The notes below the pieces were generated by a model that saw nothing but the letters and a program-made list of their open reading frames with translations, was not told the origin of the DNA and did no database searches. A program made the translations under genes and the position numbers. This document shows positions 1 through 12,805 of a DNA stretch of 64,000 nucleotides, piece after piece (positions within the stretch are counted from its first letter, which is position 1; each line of letters opens with the position of its first letter). This stretch comes from Dysidea avara (Eukaryota; Porifera; Demospongiae; Dictyoceratida; Dysideidae), in assembly GCF_963678975.1 (NCBI RefSeq), contig NC_089279.1, positions 27,018,004-27,082,003 of the forward strand, written 5' to 3'.

Positions 1-701
1 TTAATTGTTTCAAGTTTCTTGTAGACCTCAAGCTGACTAAATGGTAAACCACCTTGATTGTCAGTTCTTGTAAAGCTTTTTAGGGATCACTCAGCTTTAA
101 GGTTACCATCTACACTTAATTAGCTGCAACACATCAATTATATTGTTTTGTAGTGAGAAATTTTAAATGAGGGAGTATCACATTTGTGTGGCATTAACAC
201 TTTCCATTCCTACATGCAGAAGTGTGATTACAATAATGTGGTAATAGCATCACATGCTTACTGAAAGTATATTATTCTGTGATAGCACATGAGCACTTTA
301 GAAGACTTTGTACTTGTGAACTCTTTTAACATCCTTAACTGATGTGATGAGTGAACAGTACACAATACTTATCATGTTTTTTATTGAGGGTATTAGTTGG
401 GATGGTGACACATATGTGCTGTGGTAGCATATACTATACTGCAGCACAGGTCCTCATCACTGAAGCATATAGTTACATAAAAATATGCTAGTTTGTTATC
501 AGAGTGATACATGGTAGAGACACAATGCACCTTAATAATTTGTCACATATCCTCAAGCTATTATAGCTACTCATACAGTGTGTATATTTAGAATCATTAG
601 AATACTTGATTGAAAGTTGGCTCTATAGCTATCAGCTTGCTTACTAGCATAATTTAGTGTTGAAGGATGCAGCTATATAGCCCTGCCCTAGAAGTCCTTC
701 C
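1..701. other. Intergenic DNA, no gene seen
   Basis: AT-rich sequence with no exon-like segment, RNA gene or clear repeat that I can support. It runs up to the target-site duplication of the hAT element at 710. Confidence 0.5.
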
Positions 702-709
702 TATCCAAG

Positions 710-1584
710 CAGTGGCGTAGCCAAACCCGGGCAAGCCAGGGCATTGCCCGGGCATCAGACTTCTTTGCCCCACCATCAGCTCCTAGAGTAATTATAAAGA
801 CGTGGGCTGGATAGCTCGAGATTTTGCTAAAGTTACTTAACTAGTCACTGTACAAGAATAAGTATAGCACAACTTATACAACACTCACCGTGCCATTTTC
901 GCCAATGGTTTCCTTCTTTTTGGCTAAACAGAGGTGGGGTATCCAAGGGATTTTCCCTACGAGTAACTTGATTGTGCACAAATAGAGGAAATAAATAGAA
1001 GCAAGATCACGTGATTACAAAAACCCGCGCAGCATTGTGGCAAGGAGTGAAGGACAAAGAATTGGTTTCACAATAGTAGGCTGGACGGTTTACATTTGGA
1101 TTAAGTGATCACGGAAGCTATTGGTGTGGTCAAAACTCGGGAGGCAAAGCAGTCTAGAGGTATTTGTGAAATTAGCACCCATGTATCCGTGTGGATACTG
1201 CTCAGTTCAAACGGTATGGAGTACTTGTTCAGTCAGCAATTCTTTTCTTTTTGTTTCCACTTTTCTAGGCTAACAACTAGTGGCAGAGCATAGTCATCAC
1301 GTGATAGAGCGCCTCGTGCTTTAATTCAAGAACCTTTGTAGTCTGGTATTAAGACACATGTAGCTAGATGTATGTAATATGTTAGAAGGCCAATAGTTAG
1401 CTAGGCGTTCGCTTCTATTAGGTTGTTAGTCATCTTGCATACAGCAGTGTAGGATGATACATAATGCATTTTAAAAATGTTATATTGATGTCCATATGAA
1501 GATGGGCATGTGTACGTGTGTTACATAGGAAATGGCTTGCCCACCCATTGCCCAGGCATGGCGAAAAGTCTGGCTACGCCACTG
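710..1584. mobile_element. Non-autonomous hAT element, 875 bp
   Basis: Perfect 14-bp terminal inverted repeats, CAGTGGCGTAGCCA at 710 and its reverse complement ending at 1584. An exact 8-bp target duplication TATCCAAG lies at 702-709 and 1585-1592. The CAGTGGCG-type terminus and 8-bp duplication are diagnostic of the hAT superfamily. The interior has no transposase-like reading frame, so it depends on a helper. The exact duplication suggests a fairly young insertion. Confidence 0.88.
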
Positions 1585-1853
1585 TATCCAAGTACTTCAT
1601 TATACAAAGAGCTAACCTACAGGCAAACTGTTTGACTACTGAAAATCTTTATCCAGGAGTATATGGAGGAGGTTCTGAATACCGTTTGAAATTTGTACTT
1701 CTGCACAGGCTTGTGGTAGGAATACCAAATGTCAAAAAACTTTGGCAGTACAGAAATGGTAGGAACAATGTGGTGCAATAAATGTAAAAAGTTAACATGA
1801 ACTTTACATTTGATTTCCCAAGGATATGAACTACAGTTACATCTGTGCACATT

Positions 1854-2730
1854 TCTACAGGCTACACCTTCCCAGAAACCATCAAACCAGGTGAATAACT
1901 AAATCCTTCATACACATTCATTTCATTAATACATGTAGTGCATGCTTAGAGAAGTCCAAAGCAAAGTAAAGGATATGCTATACAGGGAAGTTATAATCTA
2001 CATATTATCTATATAATGAACCCCTGTGCAGTGCAAAATGATTATACACATACAGCTTCATTTAAGAATGCCACACCAACTTGACTACAAATTGAAGTGA
2101 CCAGAAAGTCAAACAATATTAGCCTATTCCAGTAACATACTTTTTATTAAGTTTTGCTACCTACAATTCAACTGTTTCCTGGACGCAGTATTATTTGATC
2201 ATCAATGCTGAAAATGTCTATTGAAATTACATAATATAATACTCAAAGCTAACTACATTTCCAATCTTCCCAGTATAGTAACCATGTTGAGAGTGTGCAC
2301 ATACCAGCATTGGATTCAGCTAGAGATACCTCCTTTGCTAAAACATCTACTACCAGTACATTTCAGTGCACTTTGATTTTTGACCCATATGTCTCAGCAG
2401 AAGCAGCTAATTTCAAGTCAAGAGATACAAGGAAAGACGTGACATTAGCAAAATATGTCACCCAAAATGCAAGCTACACAAAAGACAATGGATCACTACA
2501 AATACAAGTGGGAAAGAATAAGAATTGTACCTCAAAGAATGAGTATAACCATCATGATAAAGAACAGGCTAGTAAGAGATGAGAAACCTCCTAAGCATCC
2601 AGTTGAGTAGTACTTCAAAGTTACATCAGTTAATATTAAAACCTGAAAATATGCAGCCAAGATATTTCATAAAAATTGTGCACTGATGTATGTGTTACAA
2701 GACTGTACAGAAGGTATATATTCTATGACA
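1854..2730 (+). pseudogene. 3' end of a fourth coiled-coil family gene, decayed
   Basis: The last four exons of the gene B/C family can be recognised in order. An exon 26 equivalent at 1861-1890 follows a TCTACAG acceptor; exon 27 at about 1939-1992 is scrambled by stops; exon 28 is near 2056-2110; the last exon is at about 2280-2650. The last exon encodes LDSARDTSFAKTSTT, matching MDSARDTSFAKTSTS in genes B and C. In-frame stops and lost splice sites show it is dead. The remaining exons are absent upstream. It is more diverged from B and C than they are from each other, so the family array is older than the B/C duplication. Confidence 0.75.
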
Positions 2731-3075
2731 TTAATTTAATGTCACATGCATCTATGTATACAATAAATTTCAGAAGATTTAATATTACTTTTATAATCAT
2801 TTACTCTACTAGTATTGAAAGCTTTTTCATGCAATTTTGTTTGCAGTTTGCTGAGTATATGACATGCATGCATTTCAAATTTGAAAAACAAAATGGGTAA
2901 TTCAATATTGGGGATAGGCCAAACCCAAGTGATGCTATTGTTGCCACCACAAGGATAACTCTTGTTTCAAAGACATACGTACATAGTAAATACACAGTTA
3001 AAATACTGTATCATGTGACATGCAATACATACTTAACACTGGTTGGTAAATAACAGAAACAAAATCATCCATTTG

Positions 3076-3484
3076 TAGGGACCCGCCGATTATGCTCATT
3101 ATTTTACCTATTTAAATATGCTATGCTGCACTGCTCAAAAATTTTCCTATTATGCTCAAATTATGTTCAATATTTATACCTCAGTTCCCATGTTTTTCTA
3201 ATAAAGTTGCACTTTATGGGAAAACAGTAAGCTGCTGAAGCACAGACTCTAAATCCTTGCTTATCAAAATGCATGTCACAGAAAAGATCGATACACTCTA
3301 ATAGAACAGTCAGCTGACTGATTGTTCTATTAGAGTATATCAATCTTTTTCTCTGATCAGTATTTTGATAAGCAAGAATTTATGGTAATGCACAAGTGTT
3401 CTGCCTATCAGGCTAGCATTATGCTCAATGCTTTTAGGTACCTATTATGCTCATTATTATGCCAGCATAATCGGCGGGTCCCTG
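3076..3484. mobile_element. hAT-type MITE with large internal hairpin
   Basis: Ends are TAGGGACCCGCCGATTATGC and the inverted counterpart CAGGGACCCGCCGATTATGC, flanked by an exact 8-bp duplication TCCATTTG (3068-3075, 3485-3492), typical of hAT. The interior at about 3250-3391 is a second inverted repeat whose centre carries the motif TCTAATAGAACAGTCAG and its inverse. No coding capacity. 409 bp. Confidence 0.85.
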
Positions 3485-3786
3485 TCCATTTGAATTGTTC
3501 ACTTGTCAACCGCCATCCAATGATGGTGGTTTTTTTGTAGGTGTGCAGGGTTTCTCCTATATGTTTATGCAAATAGGACCAGTGATACGGTCAGCCACAA
3601 TAAATTGTAGCTCCCAATTGCATGAGGCTTACTTTGGGGTTCCTGACTTTGAAGTCACAGAAATTACTTTTGTAACCGGAAGTATTCAGTGATACACATA
3701 ATATATATAGTTAAACAGATGACAATTATCTTCAGGTACAGTGAACACAAAACAAATGTGTGTGTACAGATGGTAGAAGGTGTAGT

Positions 3787-4699
3787 CAAGGATTTTTTGA
3801 ATGTGGGGGGGGGGGGGGCTAAGCTGGACAGGGACATACATAGGTAACTAGTCAGACATTAGAAGATACCTAGCCTTCTCACAAGGCCCTAGTGGTAAGA
3901 TTCATGTAGTATCCATGGTCAAATAAACTAATTGGAAAAATGACTACATTAGTGTGTGAAGCACACTAGCATGCTCCGCCAACATAGGGATGCCCCCAGG
4001 AGATTTTTGAAATTAGGCCCTCTAAAAGTGGATCTGAAAGTGTTTTTAGCAGTTTTTCAGTTGTGATAAGTGATATAGTCAATTAATTTCTAGATCTGCC
4101 GGGTTAGAAAGACTGATCTAGCTATAGCCAGCTACAAATTCCAGCACCATAACCCACAGCATGGGGTCATATCAGAAGGTAACTGTTACAGATTTTACAT
4201 CCATAGACAAAAGTGGGTGAATATGTTATATAGCTGCCTTATGAGATTGTAAATTACCAAAAGACTACAGTTTGCTGAATGGCCAAGTTGGTAGCTACAT
4301 ATTGTACTGAAGCTGATAACTCTAACCAGTTAAACCAACTAACACTTGTTGAATCATACAAAATATAAAAACCACACTAATCTCCTCTTATAGCCATAGT
4401 GAAAACACTGATAATTATCTGAATAAAACAAAACCCACCATTAAACTGGAGATGCAATCCACAATCAAAACCTGTTTTTGGAAGAACTCTTGAGGAAAGG
4501 GATGCTACACTCTCCTGGAACAGAGTCGAACAATAGGTATAGTTGCATAGATATTATTTGTGTTGGTAGTGATGCAGTTCATGAAATAAGTCTGCTTTTG
4601 ATACACACAGAAGATTTAAGGTTTTATAATGGCCAAATACTAACTTAGAAAGGAAAGGGGGGTGAAGGGGGCTTAGCCCTCCCCCTAAATCCACCCCTG
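3787..4699. mobile_element. Degenerate hAT-like element with 5-bp target duplication
   Basis: The right end, read inverted, is CAGGGGTGGATTTAGGGGGA. The left end CAAGGATTTTTTGAATG with a G-run and CTAAGC aligns poorly but is similar in layout. GTAGT occurs directly outside both ends (3782-3786, 4700-4704). The interior has a GCCCCCAGG-containing stretch also present in the element at 15591, suggesting the same family. No reading frame of note. Confidence 0.5.
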
Positions 4700-5094
4700 G
4701 TAGTGTATGAAACTAGTGTGCTATTAATTGTGGTTTTATTTGTTATTATCTTGTATGAACCACAAGTTAGTATTAAGTGTCATATCCACCATATTACTTC
4801 ATTAACTCATTTCTGGCATAAATTAATTGACATTGGTTTAAGATCAGTTACATGAGCTGCTAATACAATTTCACATAGCTGCAAATTGCACAGAATATAC
4901 CTGATAACATCACTTATTATATCTTGCAACTTAGAAGTTGCTAAAACCTTGTAACTGTGTTGAAATTATATAGCTCCTAAAAGTTCTCACCTGTGTAACT
5001 ATATTACACATATTAGCAAAGTTACTAGTGTAGACTGTATAGTGATTTGGTATATATTCCAAAAGATTTTGTTGACTGTAAGTATATATAGAGA

Positions 5095-7830
5095 ATGGAT
5101 GCTCAAAGCAATAGAGATAGTATACTACAACAACTTGATGACATAAAACTAAGAGTTGAAATGGTAACAGTATTATATTGTTCTGATGTTAATGGCATCA
5201 CCAGTTTATATACATAGATACTAGAAAGCTATGAACCTTATCAACCATATTCACAAGATAGAACAGTGTTTGTAAGTCAGAGTATATGGTTGTGCTTCCA
5301 CGCATGTGTATACCCAACCATCTACATATCTTTAGCTTAAACCACAAATAAATGTTGTGTCAATTGTGTGTAAGTCCTTGCTATGGGAGATTTATGACGT
5401 GTACAGAATAGAGTGTTCAACCAAAAAGTTTAAACTATTAATTGATAATATTGTCATCAACCAATTTTACTTTTTCTTCTTTTACAATTGTGCAGAATCA
5501 CATTAAGGATTTGATGGTAAAACTTAAACGTGAACAGTCTCATAAAACTGCAGTAAGTAAGTATAATTTATGTCTCTTTAGCATTATGCAGCTACACACA
5601 CACACGCACACACATACACATACACACACGCATTATACATGATTAAATGCTATCTATCTTACTTTCTAGGACGTTCAGACAGTGCATGATGTAAGTGCAA
5701 TGGCTGACTGTTGAGTAATTTATTTCGAAAGATAATTTTATTTTTAGCTCTATGCAGCCTATTTGTATAAGGTTGAACGATTAATTGATGTGAGTTTGTC
5801 ATGTTATAAAATATTATAAACTGTGATGTATTTGTAATGAATAATAGGAACATTCGAATGGTATCGAGATTCCTGACGAAGAAAAATTTAAGTAAGCAAA
5901 AGAAGAATTTCTTCCATTTTACTCTTTTATTGCCAGAAAAGAGTGTAATAATATTGAGGCAGCACTGGAGAAATTCAAAATGTTGGTCAAGTCCAAAATC
6001 AAGCTATACAACTCACAATGCAGGTAACTAACACTGTTTTATATATATAAATATAACCATCAATATTTCAAGGTTAAGTTTAGCAATAAATTGTAGACAT
6101 TTCCTTGTTACATTTGAAAAGAAATCTTGCATGCCATATGCATGGTAGCTAACTAAGTTTACTCAACTTACATAAATTTATTTCCTGAATGCAGTGCCAG
6201 CAGCAATTTATGATGTTAAGAAACTATGTACATGCCCAGTTTATACACATAGTGTGTCTGTACTTCAAAATATTATTAAATTTGTGTTACATGTTCACAT
6301 AACATACATACTGATCTCTCTCCTCATATACCCAATTTCAATTAACACCCACCACTACTTGATATTGGTGTGCAGCTGCAGGAGAAGCCACTATTTTAAT
6401 AAATTCACACAAAGTGCTAACTCTATATTTTACTGTTTCTACACAAAGGAAAACCAAACTATGAAACCTTACAATTTATTTGAAACTCATGTACACGGGT
6501 AGCTATAGGGTGGGGGCCTGCACAGTGCAGTTAATTTAGAGCCCACTACATCCAAGTGGCTCAAAGGAATAATCACTGTTTTTTTTTTGCTTCCCAGAAA
6601 AAAAAATGTGTGATAATCACCTTGCTACTATTATTAGTAGGTAGGCAAAGCATTAAGCACAATGCTGGCATAATAGGAATAATTTCAGGCAAGAAAGTTT
6701 GCATTATTTTGGAGAAGCTTCTGTGCAAAGAAAGCATGCAGTTGCAATAAAATCATACTTATTCGATTTAATTTATTTTTTTAAATATTTTTTATTAAGG
6801 CTTTACAGCACAAGTGCTGAAGGTCTGTAGGACACCTGGCCCTACAGCCTGTTTAAAGTTGTTACATACACAATGAACATACAAATCTCTATCAATGGTA
6901 AAATAAGTATATATGCGTATATATAATCATCGTCACAGTGGAGTTTTGATTTCAAGGTAAAGTTGCTAGCATTTATCTAAGTTTGAAAGCAGATGCTGTT
7001 GAGTGAAAAAGTATTCTTAATGAATTTTTTGTGATTTATGTAACAGTAGTAGCTTTGTTAATGATTGGACTAGGAAAAACATAGCATAATAATAGGCTAT
7101 TTGGCAGGAAACTTCAAAAAGCATAATAGGTAAATTTAAAAGTATAGTAGACTCAAGCCCACACCTTGCCAAAAGAATTAGGTCCATGCATGTGTTGTAG
7201 GAGATAGCACAAGTAAAGGACAAAATTGTTAGGCATGTGGATCAGCCATCATGTCAGTGCTTGACAGCCCTGAAATAGATAACCATGTCTAAGGTGCCAA
7301 CCTACTACACAAGCTTATTAAGTTCAGACAACATAAAACATACACGCATGCACACACACACGCATATGTATAATCTCCAAATATAGATGTTTGCTTTACA
7401 GTCATGGTTTGTTTATGATGCATGTGTCTTCATCAGAATCATGCATTACATGTAGCTAACCTTGTTCTCTGTATGTACTACAGGCCTCGACATACTGCAG
7501 AACCAGAGCAAATGACTCACAAAGTTAAAAGTATGATATTATTTTGTTTATAGCCAAGTGAAATATAATATGTGACCGGATTTGCAAAAAGGTACCTTTT
7601 TCACACATTTGACATACCAGCAAGCAAAATGTCATAACTGTTGACTCCTTGCACTGATTGACTTTCTTTTTGTATCACAATGTAGCCACATAATGTAGGC
7701 ATACTCATAGAAAATTACAGACACGTGCTTGCAATGATACAAAAGTTACAAAGTTTGAAATTTGAAAAAATGGGTCAAATTTTATGTGTGAAAAAGGTAC
7801 CTTTTCGCAAATCCGGTCACATATTTTGTT

Positions 7831-7872
<42 letters not shown>

Positions 7873-10800
7873 GAAAGAACTTTTCCTCCTCTGCACGCAG
7901 AATGGATAGTCAACTGCGTGTTTATTACACAAATATTGCTGCTCAGAATTTCAAGTATAATATTGTACTATGATAATACCATTTACTATATCTTCACAGG
8001 ATGGAGAAAGAATTCAAAACAAAACAAAAGGTGCATAAAAAACAGATAAGGATGACATCACAATAAAATTAAATTTCCCTATGCCCATTATGATAACTTC
8101 CTTGGGGATGTGCTTTACATGCATGTGTGTATGTAATATATTCAAGTTTTTAATCTGGATAGGAACTTGAGATACAACAAACTGAAAATGAAAAACTATC
8201 AAAGGAGAATAAGGAAGCTACTGCTAAGGCTAATGAAGCTGATAAGCTAAGGCGACAACTGGAGAAGGTTAACAAAGTAAGTTATTTTTCCTAGTTTACT
8301 AGTATGTACAGTATTTGGTTACATTCTATATTTAAGAAACGTCAAACTTTAAAGCTGATTTTAGAAGGAGAAAGTGCATCAGCTAATAGTAAATCGGCTA
8401 ATAGTAAAAGTGTTACTAAACAGCCATTGTTCATAGCACCATATGACAGAAAACAACTGGCTGGTACAAACACAACTACACCACCACCCCCAGTATCAGT
8501 AAGTTAACCAAATAATATCTTATATGTCACTATTTTAATGGATACAATAGCCACATAAGCCACCGATGATTCCCAGTGATACTACAGCAGTGCAACAAAT
8601 AAATCAGGTAAAGTTAAACATGCTATACGATTTTCACAACAAATTTTATCATCATAGAATAAAGCCAAAGATTACATGCTCAGCAGTATAGATTTAGCTA
8701 ATACAGATTCTTCATTGCCTGTTGTAGAGACTATTAACACTCTCACATTGACAGCTAGTAAAGGAAATAAAGCCACATATTCTGAAGTCCTTGATTGCAA
8801 GTTTGAAACTTTAGTCAAGTTCCCAAAACTGGGAACCAGTGATGACCTCAGTGTACTTAAGGTATGTAGATAAGTTGATCTAAAGCCTTTGAATGTGCAC
8901 AGTGTTTCTAAATACAAATGGCTCAGGATTCCAGAAGCCACAACACATCACCAGAGATCGGTCAGCAGCAGCTAATCACTCCTGAGCAGGCTGTACAAAC
9001 ACTACTTTCCCTTCATGAAAATCATCAACTCTCATCACAACAACTTAAGAGTGACCACTTGGATATCTTGGAGGTGTTGACAAATGTAACTTATTGCTGT
9101 CTTTATGTGATAACTAATGCAGTGTTGAATTAACAGGAACCTATGAACAGTCTGATTGAATCAGATCAAATTGATAAAGTATCTTGTGCAATTGTTAGTC
9201 AAACTTTGATGTACACACATTAACTTTATAACTGTTACAAATTCACAGGTGGAATACATCAACATCAGTCAAATGATTAAACAGGTTGATCTTATTGCAA
9301 ATCATCAATGGAAACAGGAGAGCAGAGAATACCAACTTGTCATAAACAGGGAAGAAGAAAGCAAGAAGGCCATCACTGAACAAGTATTATAGTATACAGT
9401 TACTGATCAATTTATGTTGTGTCTAGTATTTCAGTTTTATGGATACACTAGTATCTATTGTGGACAGTGTAAACAAAGATCTGCTAAAAGATGGTAAAGT
9501 AATTTGCACATAATACGTTATGTACATATACTGTATAAATGCATGTGTGTTTCAGGAATAGTTGGAGGACAGATAAATGGAACTAATCCAAATTTACTCT
9601 GGTTACATGCTAGAGTAAGTAATATTATTGATTTGGTTATCTGCTATAATAGTATTCTCTGCTGTTGCAGGGCACGTATCAAGACTTTCTTGCAAAAGTT
9701 ACTCAAGGTATATATGCAGCATCATTACATATCATTCATTTACTACAAACTATATATAGCTGTAAGAAGTATCAGCAACAACTCATTGTTGTATTTACAA
9801 CATCTGGTAGGCATTATTATTATTATTATTATTTACCTTTGCAAGATTTTGATACACAATAATGTTTAGGATGCATCTATCAAAGAGCGCCATAAAAGAC
9901 TTATTGCTTTAAAAAGGGCAAACCCTCAGGTAAATAAAATGTATGACCTGTCATGCTAGCGCTCATATACTTATTTATTTAAACTCAAAGATTTATAAGA
10001 AATCTGTGCAGAAATTAGATAAGGCATCTCAGGTAAACCAGACAATTAATTTAACTTGTGTTGTATAGTTAGCCCATGTGCATGCAGCTACCCAAAATAG
10101 TCAGCAAATGTTTAGATGAAGGAATGGGAATGATGAATGACATGTTAGAGCAGCACGTTGCTAAGTAAGTTACATATAGTACTTGTGCCTAATCCTCATG
10201 GTATTATGTGACCAAACAAGCATGAAACATGAAATTGAAGCCTTCAGATGTGAAAGGGATATATTCATAGCAGATGCAAAATCAAAGGTTCTGTTATTTC
10301 TTTTTCATAACTTAATAATATTCAGTTTATGAAAAGATGCAGGCTCCTGTCTCAAGAATAACAGAAACAACAAGTAAAATATCTTCTTTGTTTTCTAAAC
10401 AAAGTAAGAGATGCATATATACATGAATATTGTATAGTAAGAAAACACTCAGTAGTACAGATAATTACTTTGATAGCACAATAATTGTATGATGTTGTCG
10501 TATTGTACATCTGTGTATGACCTTTGCTGAGTGAAGTTTCACAGTAATGGTAATAAATAATAATAATACAAATCTTTAGAGGTTATGTATATAGTAATAC
10601 ACTGCTGTCAATTGCATTGTATTTAATTCATCACATTTCTTGTTATCACCTCTACAGTACAATTTTAATTTGTGCAACATGATTATTATAGGAGCTGATA
10701 TAGTTTGGAGATTACAAGGTGCTTTGAAGGGGCTCAACAAATTGTGTAGTACTACTAGAAGTGGTGTTAAGATTGTTAGAGAATATATCACCAAGGAGAG

Positions 10801-11525
10801 CACCAGTGTTATGGTTAGTGATTATGACAGCATGGATCTTGACAGCATAACTCACTGTCATATCTCTAGATGGCATCATTCTCTGAAAATGTGAAACTAG
10901 GTACGTAAAGTTGCAAACTTAAAGTTGCAAACTTCACTGATCTGATAACTTCATTCAAACCCAATAATTCTGTAGCACTTAAAGAAGTTCAGCAGCAGAT
11001 AAAAGACATTTTACATGAAGAGGTGTATATACATATGAATGCAGAGGTCTTGTTGTTATAAACATCTTTCAGCTGGGAGTGAAAATACCTGATCAGCTGG
11101 ACCATCAGCTACAGGTTATTGATAATACAACTTTTGATATGGTAAGAGCTACGTAGTGCCAGAAACGTTCCATTTTGTATTGATGGTATGTATCACTTCA
11201 AACTCCACAGCAAACCTCACTATCAGTTCTACCTAGTATTAACCACGGTATATCATTAGACTATGATCAGCCACAACAGAGCAAGACTCTGTTGAAAACC
11301 TTATCTACTTATGAAAGAGAACACGTTACTACACTCCAACACAGTATAGTGTGCAATCCTTTTACTCATTCATCCTCAATGGAAGAAGAAGCAGTGTCAT
11401 TTCTAGGGATAAAAGGCACCCCAATGCATAACAGAAGCAAATGGATTAAAGAAAATGTGACAAAAGCCACTGAACTGCACAAATTACCCAGAATTACTAG
11501 AAGAAGTTTCAGTAAAGGAATATAG
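5095..11525 (+). CDS. Gene A: microexon-rich coiled-coil protein, unknown function
   Basis: Twenty-nine exons close into one frame of about 799 aa: 5095-5163, 5218-5271, 5496-5552, 5670-5690, 5748-5789, 5848-5891, 5937-6023, 8000-8030, 8163-8276, 8337-8498, 8551-8607, 8658-8861, 8927-9085, 9137-9193, 9249-9383, 9427-9493, 9556-9614, 9671-9707, 9760-9806, 9870-9929, 9991-10032, 10088-10164, 10221-10287, 10337-10403, 10692-10813, 10870-10900, 10976-11022, 11073-11141, 11211-11525. Nearly all have GT..AG borders and phases match gene B exon for exon. It starts MDAQSNRDSI and ends RRSFSKGI. The exon at 8163 is heptad-like, charged coiled coil; the exon at 8337 ends in a TTTPPPPVS low-complexity stretch. 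No signal peptide or membrane segment, so probably intracellular. I do not recognise the family. An exon-like segment at 7484-7530 would break the frame and is left out. The last exon differs from B and C except for a shared SVLPSINH-like start. Confidence 0.8.
5591..5635. repeat. (CA)n microsatellite
   Basis: Imperfect CA repeats with interspersed CG and TA steps in the intron between exons 3 and 4 of gene A. Confidence 0.85.
7571..7821. mobile_element. MITE with TA target duplication, intron of gene A
   Basis: Inverted ends of roughly 38 bp starting TGTGACCGGATTTGC and containing GGTACCTTTTTCACACAT, flanked by TA on both sides (7569-7570, 7822-7823), as in Tc1/mariner-type MITEs. 251 bp, non-coding. 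A second copy with the same ends is at 61177. A (TA)n run follows at about 7832-7870. Confidence 0.75.
9812..9832. repeat. (ATT)n microsatellite
   Basis: Seven trinucleotide units in an intron of gene A just after the GTAGGC donor at 9807. Confidence 0.8.
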
Positions 11526-12805
11526 TGTGGCATTTTCTTCATGCTTTGATGGATTTGTTGATATAATTTTGAACATTTGATATTATTGGTCAGCTGTCAA
11601 AGCACTCTTGCATCATGAAGTTAAAACTCAGTTTTCAATAATCATTGTTGTGTCTGTATATACGTAGATAAAAAGAAATGTGAGTAAAAAGAAATCCCAA
11701 AGTCAGCCATAGGCTGGTTATAAGGTCTTGTAAATTACAAAAAGAAGTGAAATTCACACAAAAACAGGCAGGCTGCATGTGAAAATGGCGTGAAGCCTGG
11801 GTTTAAAAGTTGTGAAATCAAAGGTGGTGGCCAAGAAATGGCCTCAAAATTGTGAAATCAAAGGTGGAGGCCAGCCAAGATATGATGTTAATTTTAATAA
11901 TGCACAGCCATTGTTAAAATTTATTAGCATTAACATAATGTACCCATTTCTTGGCCACCACCTTTGATTTCACACCCAGGCTTTTGAAGGCTGCACCATA
12001 ATTCATGTGGTAATGATAACTGTGATATAGCTATAGCCAAAACACTTAAATCACCAATTTTTCCTACTAAATTTGTAAAAAATTAAGTTAAAAAAGTAGA
12101 CTCCACTTTGTATACTACGGAGATATAAGGTACACAGATCAGCAAATAGACTGTGGCCACTTGGAGATGCATGGTGATTGGTTATTATCATGATTCACCA
12201 GTTGCAACATCATAGATAATTCCAATGACATTGATTATCACCGTATTCCTGTAGTATAAAGGCAAAAATCATATGTCATTAAAACATCTTGTGATATCAA
12301 AGAAAGCGCAACTCATTCAACCCAAACACCATTATAGTGATACCAAGTATTATAATGTGTAAATTGTAGAGTCTATGCATCACACACACATCTTCCAAAG
12401 CCCAATCAAATACTGTTTTTTTTTTTAAATTATGTGGCTTTCCTATAGTTACGTGTAGTGAGTATGGACTGTGACCTGGTCCAAGTCACTGTACTGTACC
12501 AATTATTGGCTCCCTATAACTGATAGAATAACTGATTAATTGGCTTAGCTAATGCTTATTTAATGTAACTTTTAGATTAACAGTGTTTCATCAAATAAAC
12601 CAACCAAACATGCTGTTTGACATAAAAAATAAAAGTAAAAAGTAGTTTTGCTCCTAATGGCAATAAACAGCCTCCTTGTGCACTTTTTATGACTAAAATC
12701 AAGAGTTAAAAGTTTGTCATTTGACAACCTAAAGCTGTAAGTGTGCTTAAACTTGTGCACATTTCCTGCATACTTCTCACCTTTTCAAGTGACATGACAT
12801 TAAAT
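11248..12805 (+). repeat. Gene A tail, duplicated at 28855-30575
   Basis: From GTATATCATTAG in the last exon of gene A through its 3' flank, the sequence recurs at 28855 with few differences (about 96-97% by eye). Similarity stops near 12805/30575. The second copy carries an extra insertion at about 30282-30463. This is the left end of the tandem duplication described in the findings. Confidence 0.85.
11761..11995. repeat. Inverted-repeat element 3' of gene A
   Basis: A left arm of about 40 bp, containing AGCCTGGG and GGTGGTGGCCAAGAAATGG, pairs with a right arm at about 11940-11985 that contains its complement. About 120 bp, including a second partial copy of the left arm, separates the arms. 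The element is duplicated in the tail copy at about 29385-29575. It could fold in a 3' UTR of gene A. Looks like an old MITE; no clear target duplication found. Confidence 0.6.

Noticed and set aside
6194-6750. Frames of 102 and 64 codons in the large intron of gene A
   Set aside because: No splice context or homology; composition is like the surrounding intron.
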